A DNA stretch of 64,000 bases from Mycolicibacterium fallax. GTDB lineage: Bacteria; Actinomycetota; Actinomycetes; Mycobacteriales; Mycobacteriaceae. Below, piece after piece: positions 49,145 through 57,725 of this stretch. The stretch spans positions 124,001 to 188,000 of the forward strand of contig NZ_AP022603.1 in assembly GCF_010726955.1 (NCBI RefSeq). Direction: 5' to 3'. Both the position numbers and the translations under genes were made by a program. Numbering within the stretch: the first letter of the stretch is position 1; every line of letters starts with the position of its first letter. The notes below the pieces were generated by a model. The model had not been told where the DNA came from. It searched no databases and saw nothing but the letters and a program-made list of their open reading frames with translations.

Positions 49145-50605
49145 ATGGCAACACAATCGAATTGGGAGACCATCCCCGAGATGGTGCTGTCCGTCGGCGA
49201 CCGCTTCGGAGATTCCGAGGCGGTCGTCGACGGCGCCCTGCGGCTGAGCTTCACTGAACTCGCCGACCGGGTTCGGTGCGCCGCCGGGGCATTCCGTGCC
49301 GAGGGCATCGGCCGCGGTGACCGGGTGGCGATCTGGGCGCCCAACTCCGCCCACTGGCTGATCGCCGCGTTCGGCCTGCTGACCGCGGGCGCGGTGCTGG
49401 TGCCGGTCAACACCCGGTTCAAACCCGACGAGGCCGCCGACATCATCACCCGCAGCGGAGCGAAAGCCGTTCTGGTGCAACAGGGTTTCCTCGGACTGGA
49501 CTACACCGGCCCGGCTGGGGTGCGCACCATCGACCTCGGCTCGGACTTCCTGACCTCCGGATCGCCGTATGAGTGCCCGGGCATCACCGGCGGTGACGTC
49601 GCCGACATCATCTACACCTCCGGCACCACGGGCCGGCCCAAGGGGGTGATGACCAGCCACGCCCAGAACCTGCGGCTCTACGCCGAGTGGACCGACCTGG
49701 CCGATCTGCGCCGCGGCGACCGGTACCTGATCATCAACCCGTTCTTCCACACCTTCGGCTACAAGGCCGGCTGCATCGCCTCGATGATCCGCGGCGCGAC
49801 CGTGCTGCCGATGCCGGTGCTTGACCTGGACGAATTGGTGAGCATCGTGGAACGCGAACGCATCACCATGCTCCCCGGGCCGCCGACGCTGTACCACTCG
49901 CTGCTGGAGGTGGCCCGCGACCCAGGGGCCCGGGCCCGGCTGGCGACCCTGCGGGCCGCGGTGACCGGCTCGGCCGACATCCCGGTGGAACTGATCCGCC
50001 GGGTGCACGACGAGCTGCCGTTCCAGACGATCATGACCGGCTACGGTCTCACCGAGGCCGGCACCGTGACCGCCTCGCGGCGCGGGGACTCCTTCGCCGA
50101 CATCGCCGGCACCGTCGGAATAGCTTGCGCCGACATGGAACTGGCCACCGCCGAGGACGGCGAACTACTGGTTCGCGGGTACAACGTGATGCTGGGCTAC
50201 CTCGATGACCCGGAGGCCACCGCGGCCGCGGTCGACCCCGACGGCTGGCTGCACACCGGCGATCTGGCCACCATCGACGACGACGGCCGGGTGCGCATCG
50301 TCGGGCGCAAGAAGGACATGTTCATCGTCGGCGGGTTCAACGCCTACCCGGCGGAGATCGAAAGCTACCTGCTGGAGCACCCCGGCGTCGCGCAGGTGGC
50401 CGTCGTCGGCAGCCCCGATGAGCGGATGGGACAGGTCGGCAAGGCGTTCGTGGTGCGCGCGGCCGGAACGGCACTGGCCGAGGCCGATCTGCTGGATTGG
50501 GCGAAGGCGCGGATGGCCGGCTACAAGGTCCCGCGCCGGGTAGTGTTCCTCGACGAGTTGCCGTTGAATGCCACCGGCAAGGTGATGAAGGATCAACTGG
50601 TGTGA
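49145..50605 (+). CDS. FadD3-like acyl-CoA synthetase
   Basis: 486 aa from ATG 49145; GTG 49130 overlapping the previous stop (GTGA) is a good alternative adding five residues. ANL motifs: IIYTSGTTGRPKGVMTSHAQ, NPFFHTFGYKAG, MTGYGLTEAG, LHTGDLATIDDDG, GRKKDMFIVGGFNAYPAEIE, and the C-terminal catalytic Lys in LNATGKVMKDQL. NPFFHTFGYKAGC and GPPTLYHSLL recall FadD3, which activates the steroid C/D-ring propanoate, but the identity is too uncertain for a gene symbol. Confidence 0.88.
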   Translation: MATQSNWETIPEMVLSVGDRFGDSEAVVDGALRLSFTELADRVRCAAGAFRAEGIGRGDRVAIWAPNSAHWLIAAFGLLTAGAVLVPVNTRFKPDEAADIITRSGAKAVLVQQGFLGLDYTGPAGVRTIDLGSDFLTSGSPYECPGITGGDVADIIYTSGTTGRPKGVMTSHAQNLRLYAEWTDLADLRRGDRYLIINPFFHTFGYKAGCIASMIRGATVLPMPVLDLDELVSIVERERITMLPGPPTLYHSLLEVARDPGARARLATLRAAVTGSADIPVELIRRVHDELPFQTIMTGYGLTEAGTVTASRRGDSFADIAGTVGIACADMELATAEDGELLVRGYNVMLGYLDDPEATAAAVDPDGWLHTGDLATIDDDGRVRIVGRKKDMFIVGGFNAYPAEIESYLLEHPGVAQVAVVGSPDERMGQVGKAFVVRAAGTALAEADLLDWAKARMAGYKVPRRVVFLDELPLNATGKVMKDQLV

Positions 50606-50612
50606 GGCGCCC

Positions 50613-51269
50613 ATGAGCGAGGGCAACCCCAGCATCGCGGGGATGTACCGGCACTCGATGGTGATCGCCTCGGACTTCCGCATACCGTCGCCGGAGAAGG
50701 TCCGGCCGCTGCTGGAGCGCAACCGGTCGGGGCTGGCCGAGATGGGCGCCCACCACGTGCTGATCTATCGCAGCATCGCCGAACCCGGCCGGGTGCTGGT
50801 GATGATCGGGTTGGGCGGTCGCGAGCCGGTGGTGGATCTGCTGCGCTCCGGGGCCTTCCACAGCTGGTTCGACACCGTCGGCGTGCAGGATCTGCCCGCG
50901 GTGTTCGCCGGGGAGATCATCGAACGCTTCGACTTCACCGAGCACGGCGGTGGTGGCGATGAGCCCGGGCACGCGGTGATCGCCGCGATCGTCGCGGCCC
51001 AGGACACCGCGCTGCTGGCGGTGAACCTGGGGGCCTCCCGGGAACGGTTCCGGGCCGCCGGGATCCGCAAGACGTGGGTGTTCGGGGCCTTTGACGATCC
51101 CGGTGAGGTGCTGATCCTGCAGGAGGTTGCCGACGAAGCGGCGGCCAAGGCGTGGGTGCGTCGGCACGACGCGGCCGCGGACTGGATGGCCGAGACCGGC
51201 ATCGGCGTCTACCCGCCGCTGTTCCTCGGCGAATTCGTCGCACTGGTCGAGGTCGACCCGCCGGCGTGA
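50613..51269 (+). CDS. Protein of unknown function with two ferredoxin-like (ABM-type) repeats
   Basis: 218 aa, 7 nt after the ligase stop. Two halves look related: HHVLIYRSIAEPGRVLVMIG followed by a helix (VVDLLRSGAFHSWFD) and an EIIERFDF strand, then RKTWVFGAFDDPGEVLILQE, AKAWVRRHDAAADWM and GEFVALVEVD. That pattern suggests two alpha+beta-barrel domains of the kind found in ABM monooxygenases and related small-molecule binding proteins. No catalytic residues are recognised. Its position makes it part of the amidohydrolase/ligase operon. Confidence 0.78.
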   Translation: MSEGNPSIAGMYRHSMVIASDFRIPSPEKVRPLLERNRSGLAEMGAHHVLIYRSIAEPGRVLVMIGLGGREPVVDLLRSGAFHSWFDTVGVQDLPAVFAGEIIERFDFTEHGGGGDEPGHAVIAAIVAAQDTALLAVNLGASRERFRAAGIRKTWVFGAFDDPGEVLILQEVADEAAAKAWVRRHDAAADWMAETGIGVYPPLFLGEFVALVEVDPPA

Positions 51270-51280
51270 GCCGGCCGTTC

Positions 51281-52000
51281 TCAGATCGGATCGAAGCCCG
51301 AGATCAGCCACTTCCCGTTGACCCGGTCCAAGGTCACCAGGATGCTGCTTTGGGCGACCGACGGCGTGGTCAGTGTTTCGCTGGTGGTGGCCTGATTGAT
51401 GAACAGCAGCACCTTGGCGGTGTTTGCGTGCATCTCGGTGACCGCGCCCCGCGCCACATTCGCCGTGGTGGAGACCTGCTTGGTCTGCACCGCCGGACGC
51501 ACCGCCTCGTCAGTGAAATCGATGTAGTAGTCCAGGAAGTCGCCGGTCAGCCGGGACTTGGCGTCGCTGAGATCGGACTCCAGGGTCTCCGGTGAGTAAC
51601 TCAGGATGGCCACCGCGCCGGACTTGGCGACGTCGAGCACGGTGGCCTGGGCGGCGGCGTCGGTGAGCTGGGCGGGCCGGTAGCTGGTGAAGTACAGCGT
51701 CACCGCCAGCGCCGCGCTGGCCAGCAGCAGCACCGCCAGGGTGATCGCGCCGATCATCGCCCAGCGCAGCCGCGCACCGGCCTCGGCGGCCAGCGTCTCG
51801 GCGGGCACCGCCGGCTCCTCCCCGGCGGGCTCCTCCCCGGCGGGCTCCTCGGCCTGCGGTGCGGTCTTCTCCAGCGAGACCTGCTCGATCACGGCCTCAC
51901 TGACCGGGACGTCCTCCATCGAGACCGTCGGTTCGGCGGGGCCGGCGTTCAACTGGCCGGCGTTCAACTGGTCGGCGTTCAACTTCGGCTCCTGGCTCAC
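51281..52000 (-). CDS. Mce-associated membrane protein, repeat-bearing N-terminus
   Basis: 239 aa from GTG (complement of 51998-52000), overlapping the upstream gene's stop (GTGA). The N-terminal 70 residues carry short repeats (LNADQLNAGQLNAG and EEPAGEEPAGEEPA) and are acidic. One membrane helix (about residues 79-103, IGAITLAVLLLASAALAVTL) follows, then an extracytoplasmic domain ending WLISGFDPI, as in Mce-associated proteins. The repeats make the gene prone to length change. Confidence 0.86.
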   Translation of the reverse strand: MSQEPKLNADQLNAGQLNAGPAEPTVSMEDVPVSEAVIEQVSLEKTAPQAEEPAGEEPAGEEPAVPAETLAAEAGARLRWAMIGAITLAVLLLASAALAVTLYFTSYRPAQLTDAAAQATVLDVAKSGAVAILSYSPETLESDLSDAKSRLTGDFLDYYIDFTDEAVRPAVQTKQVSTTANVARGAVTEMHANTAKVLLFINQATTSETLTTPSVAQSSILVTLDRVNGKWLISGFDPI

Positions 52001-52851
52001 AGTACGAACTCCACCTTCGACATCTTGATCTGGTCGCCGTCGCGGCTGACGGTGACGCGCAGCCGCCACGCCCGCGGAGGCTGTTTGGCGGCCGCGGTGT
52101 TGGACACCTCGGAGCCCGCGGCGACCAGCACCACCGCGGAATCCCGATACAGCTCCTCGACCGCGCTGGTCTTGACCTCGGCCGTCGTGGTGACCTTCGA
52201 GCTGCGCAGCACGGTCAGGAAGTCGCCGCGGGACCTCTCGAAGTCGTCCCGGAATTCCCCGGTGGTGGTGTCGATCAGCCGCTGCAGGTCTTCGTCGCCC
52301 TTGGTGAAGTCCATCGACAGCAGGTTGACCACGCCCTGGTTGGCGGCCGCGACGAACGCGGCCTTGTGCTCGGCGATCTCGCGCTGCGCGCCGCGGTTCC
52401 AGACGATGAACGCGCTGAGCCCGATCAGGATGCCGACCAGCACCATCGCCACCGCCGCAGCCACCCAGGCGCCCAGGGCCGCGGTGAGCCGCGGCCGGCG
52501 CGCCGGCCGGCCAGCGTCGGTCTCCTCGGCCGAGGACTCGGGGGCCTCCGGCGTGGGAGCGTCGGGCTCGGGCTCGGTTTCGGGCTCAGGCTCGGAGTCC
52601 GCCGCGGCCGGTTCGTCGGGCTCGGGCTCGGTTTCGGGCTGGCCGGGCGCCTCGGCTCGGGCGCGGGCGGCCAGCGCGGCCGCTTCGGCGGCCTGGGCCT
52701 CGGCTTCGGCAGCCTCGGCCTCCGCCGCGGCGACCAGCGCCAGCACCTCTTCGCTCGCCAGCTGGCGGCCCTGGGCCGTTTCGGCGTCGAGCTCCGGCGC
52801 GGCGTCGTCGGTGCGGCCCGATCGGCGCGACCACCTGGACAACCTCGGCAT
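51997..52851 (-). CDS. Mce-associated membrane protein with acidic Pro-rich linker
   Basis: 284 aa. Ala-rich predicted coiled coil (about residues 35-66), then a Glu/Pro/Asp linker (PETEPEPDEPAA..., about 70-115), one transmembrane helix (about 124-150) and a domain with QGVVNLLSMDFTKGDEDL, the Mas signature also seen in the 12929-13585 protein. It is paired with a second Mas protein but 40 kb from the mce operon, so it may serve another Mce system or several. Confidence 0.87.
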   Translation of the reverse strand: MPRLSRWSRRSGRTDDAAPELDAETAQGRQLASEEVLALVAAAEAEAAEAEAQAAEAAALAARARAEAPGQPETEPEPDEPAAADSEPEPETEPEPDAPTPEAPESSAEETDAGRPARRPRLTAALGAWVAAAVAMVLVGILIGLSAFIVWNRGAQREIAEHKAAFVAAANQGVVNLLSMDFTKGDEDLQRLIDTTTGEFRDDFERSRGDFLTVLRSSKVTTTAEVKTSAVEELYRDSAVVLVAAGSEVSNTAAAKQPPRAWRLRVTVSRDGDQIKMSKVEFVL

Positions 52852-52966
52852 TGTCCGGGCTACCTCCTGCTCAGCGTCGATGTGGGCGAGAACGACGTTA
52901 CTCCCCGGTTGGTGTGATCACCCACCGGCGTTTCCGTTTCTCCGCCTCAATTGCGTACCCGCCAGC

Positions 52967-52994
52967 GGAAATGAAATTTCCATTTTCCGGAAAT
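52967..52994. promoter_or_regulatory. Adjoining GGAAAT palindromes in a 298-bp divergent gap
   Basis: GGAAAT-GAA-ATTTCC (52967-52981) is a perfect 6-3-6 palindrome; one base later TTTTCC-GGAAAT (52983-52994) forms a second pair, containing the 10-bp palindrome TTTCCGGAAA. A further ACCCG-TT-CGGGT lies at 53108-53119. The gap 52852-53149 separates the Mce-associated pair (-) from the ABC/YhgE pair (+). I see no gene in it. Confidence 0.5.
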
Positions 52995-53149
52995 CCGATC
53001 CTCTGGTGCGCGCGGAGCCAAGGCGCAACCGGGCGACCGAGGGGAAACTCTCCGCACCGACGGTACCGGCCTGTGTCCACCGGACGGGTATCGCCGTGGT
53101 GGGATTGACCCGTTCGGGTTACCGTCGTCGCCCCAGCCAGGAGGTATTC

Positions 53150-53959
53150 GTGTCCGACGCCAACGATGACGCGATCACCGCGCAGCACCTCGTGGCCGAC
53201 GAGCCGGGTGACCCCGGTCGCTGCGCACCGGCGATCCGCGCTCGCGGAATCCGGGTCAGCGGACCGTGGGGACCGGTGTACGGCCCGGTGGATCTCGACG
53301 TCGATGCCGGTGGCGTCACGGTGCTGCAATGCCCGACCGGCTCCGGGCGGACGGCCCTGCTGCTGACCCTGGCGGGCCGGATGAAACCGAAGTCCGGGAC
53401 GATCAGCGTCTTCGGCCGGACCCGGGCCAAGGACATCTTCGCCCACTCCGGGCTGGCCGGCATTGACGAGCTCGACGCCGTCTACGAATCGGTCACCGTG
53501 GGCGATCTGATCACCGAGCAGCTGCGCTGGGCCGCCCGGTGGTATCGGTTGGTGCCCCGTGCCGACGCCGACGACCTGCGCCGGGTGTGCCGGCCGGTGT
53601 TCGGCGACCTGCCGCTGCCGCCGCTGAGCGAGTACGTCGAGGAGCTCACCGAGCTGGACCGGCTGCTGCTGCGGATCACGCTGGCCAATATCAATCGTCC
53701 GGAGTTGCTGGTGGTCGGCAACCTCGATTACGTCACCAGCGACCGCAACCGTGAGTTGTTGCTGGACCGGCTGATCGCGCTGGGCGCCGACCAGACCATC
53801 GTCACCACCAGCGTCAACCCGCTCGCCGCCCGGGACAACCTGACCCAGCTGCCCGTCGAGAACGTCGCCCGCGCGGAACTGGCCCGGCTGGCCAATGACC
53901 CGCACCCCGCACCGTCGCCCGCCGCTGCCGTCCCGGCCGGTGAGAAGGGAACCGAGTAA
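53150..53959 (+). CDS. Degenerate ABC-transporter ATP-binding protein
   Basis: 269 aa from GTG 53150 (strong CAGGAGG SD). The fold is ABC-like: VDLDVDAGGVTVLQCPTGSG, LTLAGRMKPKSGTISVFGRT, and a helical region. Key residues are changed: Walker A reads CPTGSGRTALL (Arg for Lys), the signature LSGGQ is missing (EELTELDRLLLRITLA), Walker B ends VVGNLD rather than a DE pair, and the H-loop position reads TIVTTSVNP without His. So ATP hydrolysis is doubtful. It may be a structural or regulatory partner of the YhgE/Pip protein encoded 2 nt downstream. Confidence 0.83.
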   Translation: MSDANDDAITAQHLVADEPGDPGRCAPAIRARGIRVSGPWGPVYGPVDLDVDAGGVTVLQCPTGSGRTALLLTLAGRMKPKSGTISVFGRTRAKDIFAHSGLAGIDELDAVYESVTVGDLITEQLRWAARWYRLVPRADADDLRRVCRPVFGDLPLPPLSEYVEELTELDRLLLRITLANINRPELLVVGNLDYVTSDRNRELLLDRLIALGADQTIVTTSVNPLAARDNLTQLPVENVARAELARLANDPHPAPSPAAAVPAGEKGTE

Positions 53960-53961
53960 CC

Positions 53962-55884
53962 GTGCTTGCCGGAATGTCGCTGGGGACCGATATCAAGCGG
54001 TACAGCCGCGGAGCGTTGCCGAGGATCGCGCTGGCGGTCGTCGTGCTGCTGCCGCTGCTGTACGGGGCGATGTACCTGTGGGCGTTCTGGAATCCCTTCA
54101 ACGAGGTGAACCGGGTACCGGTGGCGCTGGTCAATGCCGACACCGGCACCGTGGTGGACGGCAAGCCGCTGCACGCCGGGGACCAGGTCGCCCAGGCGCT
54201 GATGGATTCCGGCCAGTTGGACCTGCACGAGATGTCCGCCGAGCAGGCCGCCGCCGGGGTGTCCTCGGGCAAGTACTACTTCTCGATCTCGCTGCCGGAG
54301 AACTTCAGCGCCCGGATCGCCTCGCCCACCGGCAAGAATCCCGAGCAGGCCCAGGTGGAGTTCACCTTCAACGGTGCGAACAACTATCTGGCCTCGATCA
54401 TCGGCCAGAACGCTGCCCGCGAGGTGATCAACGAGGTGAACGCCGAGATCGGGCAGCAGGCCGTCGAGACCGTGCTGACCGGGCTCACCGACGCGGGCGC
54501 GGGCCTGGGCCGGGCCGCCGACGGCGCGCAGCAGCTGGCCACCGGCTCCCGGGCGCTGTCCACCGGGCTGACCACCGCCCGGGACGGTTCGGCGCAGTTG
54601 GCCGCCGGCACCAAACAGCTGCGCACCGGGGTGGACAAGGCGCTCACCCCGATGATCGATGTGCTGGCAGATCTGGACACCCTCGAGGTCAACCCCGACG
54701 ACATTGCCGAGGCGGCCGGGCACCTGGCGGCGGCCGTGCGCTCCACCAGCGAGCGGGTCGAGGCGCTCAACCTCAACTACGGGCAGGCCGCCGTCGTCGT
54801 CGACCAGGTGGTCGCGACGCTGCGCAACAGCCCCGATGAGACCGTCCGTCACACCGGGGATTTCCTGGCCAGCGCCCAGCGGCTGATGCGGGCCAAGGAC
54901 CTGGACCCGGCCACCCCCGCCGGGCTGGCCAAATTGCGGGAGAACTCCGCCAAGCTGGAGCACGACCTGGCCGACCCGACCAGCAAGCTGCGGGTGTTTC
55001 TGACCAAGGCCACCAGCGGCGAGCTGCGCCGGGACGCGATCAAGCTGCGCGACGGGGTCGATGCGCTGGACAATGGGGCCCGCGCGCTCAACCGCGGGAT
55101 GGTCCAGCTGGCCGACGGCGCGGTCAAGGTGGCCGACGGCAACGCCGAGCTGGCCGAACAGCTGCGCGCGGGCACCGCCCAGGTGCCGTCCTGGACGCCC
55201 GAGCAGCGCGCCGCCACCGCCAAGACCCTGGCCGCACCGGCGAAACTACAGCTCATCGAGCACAACCCGGTGGCGACGTTCGGGACCGGATTCGCGCCGT
55301 TCTTCATGCCGCTGGCGTTGTTCATCGGCGCGCTGATCGTCTGGATGGTGCTCAAGCCGCTGCAGGCCCGTCCGATCGTCAGTGGACTGAGCGGGTTGCG
55401 GGTGGCGCTGGCCTCCTACTGGCCGGGCCTGCTGATCGTGGTGGCCCAGGTCGCGGTGATGTACGTGGTGGTGCACTTCGGCGTCGGGCTCAACGCCAAG
55501 TACCCGCTGGCCACGGTGGCGTTCCTGACACTGGTTTCGGCGGCGTTCCTGGCCATGATTCAGGCGTTCAACGCGGTGTTCGGGGTCGCCGTCGGCCGGG
55601 TGGTGACGCTGGCGTTCCTGATGTTCCAGCTGGTTTCCGCCGGCGGCATCTATCCCGTGGAGACGACGGCCAAACCGTTCCAGTGGATCCACCCGTTCGA
55701 TCCGATGACCTACGCGGTCAACGGGCTGCGCCAGCTGACCGTCGGCGGCATCGACGCGCGGCTGTGGATCGCGACGGCGGTCCTGGCCGGGATCCTGGCC
55801 GGGTCGCTGGCGTTGAGTTCCTGGTCGGCCCGAAGAAACCGGCAGTACACGATGGAGCGGCTGTACCCACCGATCGAGGTGTAG
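53962..55884 (+). CDS. YhgE/Pip family membrane protein
   Basis: 640 aa. One N-terminal membrane helix (about residues 19-42, IALAVVVLLPLLYGAMYLW), a large extracytoplasmic domain (about 45-430) with VPVALVNADTG near its start and coiled-coil segments, then about five C-terminal helices (about 440-625). This is the layout of YhgE/Pip proteins, relatives of ABC-2 permeases and the ESX-linked EsaA-type phage receptors. GTG 53962 chosen; ATG 53974 is possible. Co-operonic with the degenerate ABC ATPase. Confidence 0.9.
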   Translation: MLAGMSLGTDIKRYSRGALPRIALAVVVLLPLLYGAMYLWAFWNPFNEVNRVPVALVNADTGTVVDGKPLHAGDQVAQALMDSGQLDLHEMSAEQAAAGVSSGKYYFSISLPENFSARIASPTGKNPEQAQVEFTFNGANNYLASIIGQNAAREVINEVNAEIGQQAVETVLTGLTDAGAGLGRAADGAQQLATGSRALSTGLTTARDGSAQLAAGTKQLRTGVDKALTPMIDVLADLDTLEVNPDDIAEAAGHLAAAVRSTSERVEALNLNYGQAAVVVDQVVATLRNSPDETVRHTGDFLASAQRLMRAKDLDPATPAGLAKLRENSAKLEHDLADPTSKLRVFLTKATSGELRRDAIKLRDGVDALDNGARALNRGMVQLADGAVKVADGNAELAEQLRAGTAQVPSWTPEQRAATAKTLAAPAKLQLIEHNPVATFGTGFAPFFMPLALFIGALIVWMVLKPLQARPIVSGLSGLRVALASYWPGLLIVVAQVAVMYVVVHFGVGLNAKYPLATVAFLTLVSAAFLAMIQAFNAVFGVAVGRVVTLAFLMFQLVSAGGIYPVETTAKPFQWIHPFDPMTYAVNGLRQLTVGGIDARLWIATAVLAGILAGSLALSSWSARRNRQYTMERLYPPIEV

Positions 55885-55887
55885 CGC

Positions 55888-57168
55888 TCAGTCCTCGCGC
55901 CGGGGTTGCTCGAAGTACTCCAGCAGATAGCGGCTCTCCTCGATCTCACCGATGGTGCGCCGCGCCTTGCGCCGGGTGATCAGGATGGCTCCCGCGGTGA
56001 ATGCCCAGACCGCGTACTGCACGCACCAGGCCCATCGGAACGCGTCGAATGAGTAGCCTCCGGCGGCGCCGATCACCGCGCCCATGGCCTGCATCACCAG
56101 CAGCGAGGCCAGGAAGCCGCCCATGTTCACGATGCCCTGCGCGGTGCCGAGGATGCTGCCGGGATTGAAGGTGCGGGCGAAGTCGAAACCGACCATCGAG
56201 CCGGGGCCACCGATCGAGATGATCACCACCAGCAGCACCAGCAGCCAGACCGGGGCCGGGCCCGGCAGCATCAGCACGGCGGTCCAGATCGCCGCGTTGC
56301 TGGCGATGATGCCCAGCACCAACCGGGCGCGGCGATGCGGGTAGCGGCTGGTCCAGATGCCGATCACGATGCCCGCGGAGATGGCCGCGGCCACCGACAC
56401 CACCAGCATGGATCCGGCGGCCTCCCGGGACATGCCCTGCGCGGCGGTCAGGTACGGCACGCCCCACATCAGGGCGAACACCGTGACGGAGAACTGCGTA
56501 CCCATGTGGATGAAGAATCCGAGCCGGGTGCCGGGGCGCAGCCACACCGTATTGAGGCTGGACAGGGTTTCCCGGACCCCGGCCGAATGCAGGTTCGGCA
56601 CCCGGCCCGCCGGGGTGTCGCGGACCAGCGCGAGCACCAGCACGACGGCCAGCACGCCCAGCGCCGTCGCCGACAGGTAGGCGGCGCTCCAGCCGCGGCC
56701 GAGCAGGATCGCCAGGAACGGCAGGGCCGAGAGCACCTGACCGAACTGTCCGCAGATCCCGGTCAGCTGGTTGACCAGCGGGATCCGTCGTTCGCTGAAC
56801 CAGTAGGGCACCAGGCGCAGCACCGAGATGAAGGTGAACGCGTCGCCCAGGCCCAGCAGCGCGCGGGCGGCCATCGCCGACGGCAGCGATTCCGTCGCGG
56901 CCAGCGCGAACTGCCCGCCGGCCATCAGCAGGCCGCCGACGGCGATCATCGCCCGCGAGCCGAACCGGTCCAGCAGCAGCCCGGCCGGCACCTGCGCGGC
57001 GGCGTACACCACGACCTGCAGCACCACGAAGGTCGACAGCGTGCTGGGGCTGGCGCCGAAGCGGTTGGCGGCGTCGAGGCCGGAAACCCCGAGCGAGGTG
57101 CGGTCCAGCACCGCCACCACGTAGGCCAGCAGACCGGTGGACCAGACGATCCAGGGGCGAATCCCCAT
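55888..57168 (-). CDS. MFS transporter
   Basis: 426 aa from ATG ending at 57168; an in-frame GTG at 57201 would add 11 residues. About twelve hydrophobic helices. MFS loop motifs: VPAGLLLDRFGSRAMIAVGG (loop 2-3, D-R-x-G-x-R type) and IGIWTSRYPHRRARLVLG (loop 8-9). Looks like an anion/organic acid or drug symporter; the substrate is unknown. Converges with the YhgE gene at 3 nt and is divergent from the Rv2525c relic. Confidence 0.9.
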   Translation of the reverse strand: MGIRPWIVWSTGLLAYVVAVLDRTSLGVSGLDAANRFGASPSTLSTFVVLQVVVYAAAQVPAGLLLDRFGSRAMIAVGGLLMAGGQFALAATESLPSAMAARALLGLGDAFTFISVLRLVPYWFSERRIPLVNQLTGICGQFGQVLSALPFLAILLGRGWSAAYLSATALGVLAVVLVLALVRDTPAGRVPNLHSAGVRETLSSLNTVWLRPGTRLGFFIHMGTQFSVTVFALMWGVPYLTAAQGMSREAAGSMLVVSVAAAISAGIVIGIWTSRYPHRRARLVLGIIASNAAIWTAVLMLPGPAPVWLLVLLVVIISIGGPGSMVGFDFARTFNPGSILGTAQGIVNMGGFLASLLVMQAMGAVIGAAGGYSFDAFRWAWCVQYAVWAFTAGAILITRRKARRTIGEIEESRYLLEYFEQPRRED

Positions 57169-57303
57169 CGGCGTTCTTTCTCTCGCGATGCTGCGGGCCA
57201 CGGCTGGGCCCGGTCCATTATCGGCGCACCGGATTCCGGTTCGTCGGGGGATAAGGTTCCGCCAGCGAGGCTCCTTGGATCAAGCGAATTTCTGTCCTGG
57301 GGT

Positions 57304-57711
57304 GTGATCGTGGCCTCGCTGTCCCGCCGTGACCTGCTGAGGCTGCCCGAGGCGCGTGAGCTGTACCGGGCCGGGCTGAAGATCGTGTCCTGCTACCAGT
57401 TCGGCAAGGGCGAGACCGCCGACTGGCTGCCCGGTGCGTCCGCCGGTGTCGAGCACGCCAAGCGGGGCTGGCAGCTGCACACCGCCGCGGGCGGTCCGAT
57501 CGGCGCCCCGGTGTACGCCTCGATCGACGACGATCCCAGCTATGCGCAGTACCGGGCCCAGGTGGCGCCATACCTGCGCGGCTGGGAGTCGGTGATCGGG
57601 CGCGTCGCGCATCCGGCCGCCCACCTGCACCAGGTGGAGATCGATGCGCGCAGCGTTGGGGGCGTCGACGTCAATCACGTACTCAAACCGCAATTCGGGC
57701 AGTGGGATTGA
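57304..57711 (+). pseudogene. Contracted Rv2525c-like (DUF1906) gene beside fas
   Basis: 135 codons (GTG 57304; GTG 57310 is equally possible). As I recall Rv2525c (about 240 aa, Tat-exported, directly upstream of fas), this frame keeps its Tat start (SLSRRDLLRL), the block AGLKIVSCYQFGKGETADWL through YLRGWESVIG, and the C-terminus HPAAHLHQVEI...DVNHVLKPQFGQWD. It lacks about 70 residues after the Tat motif (signal hydrophobic core and first strands) and about 40 residues between WESVIG and HPAAHLHQ, both in frame. Probably an inactive relic or a drastically reduced cytoplasmic protein. Confidence 0.72.
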
Positions 57712-57725
57712 CCCGGGGCGCGAGG

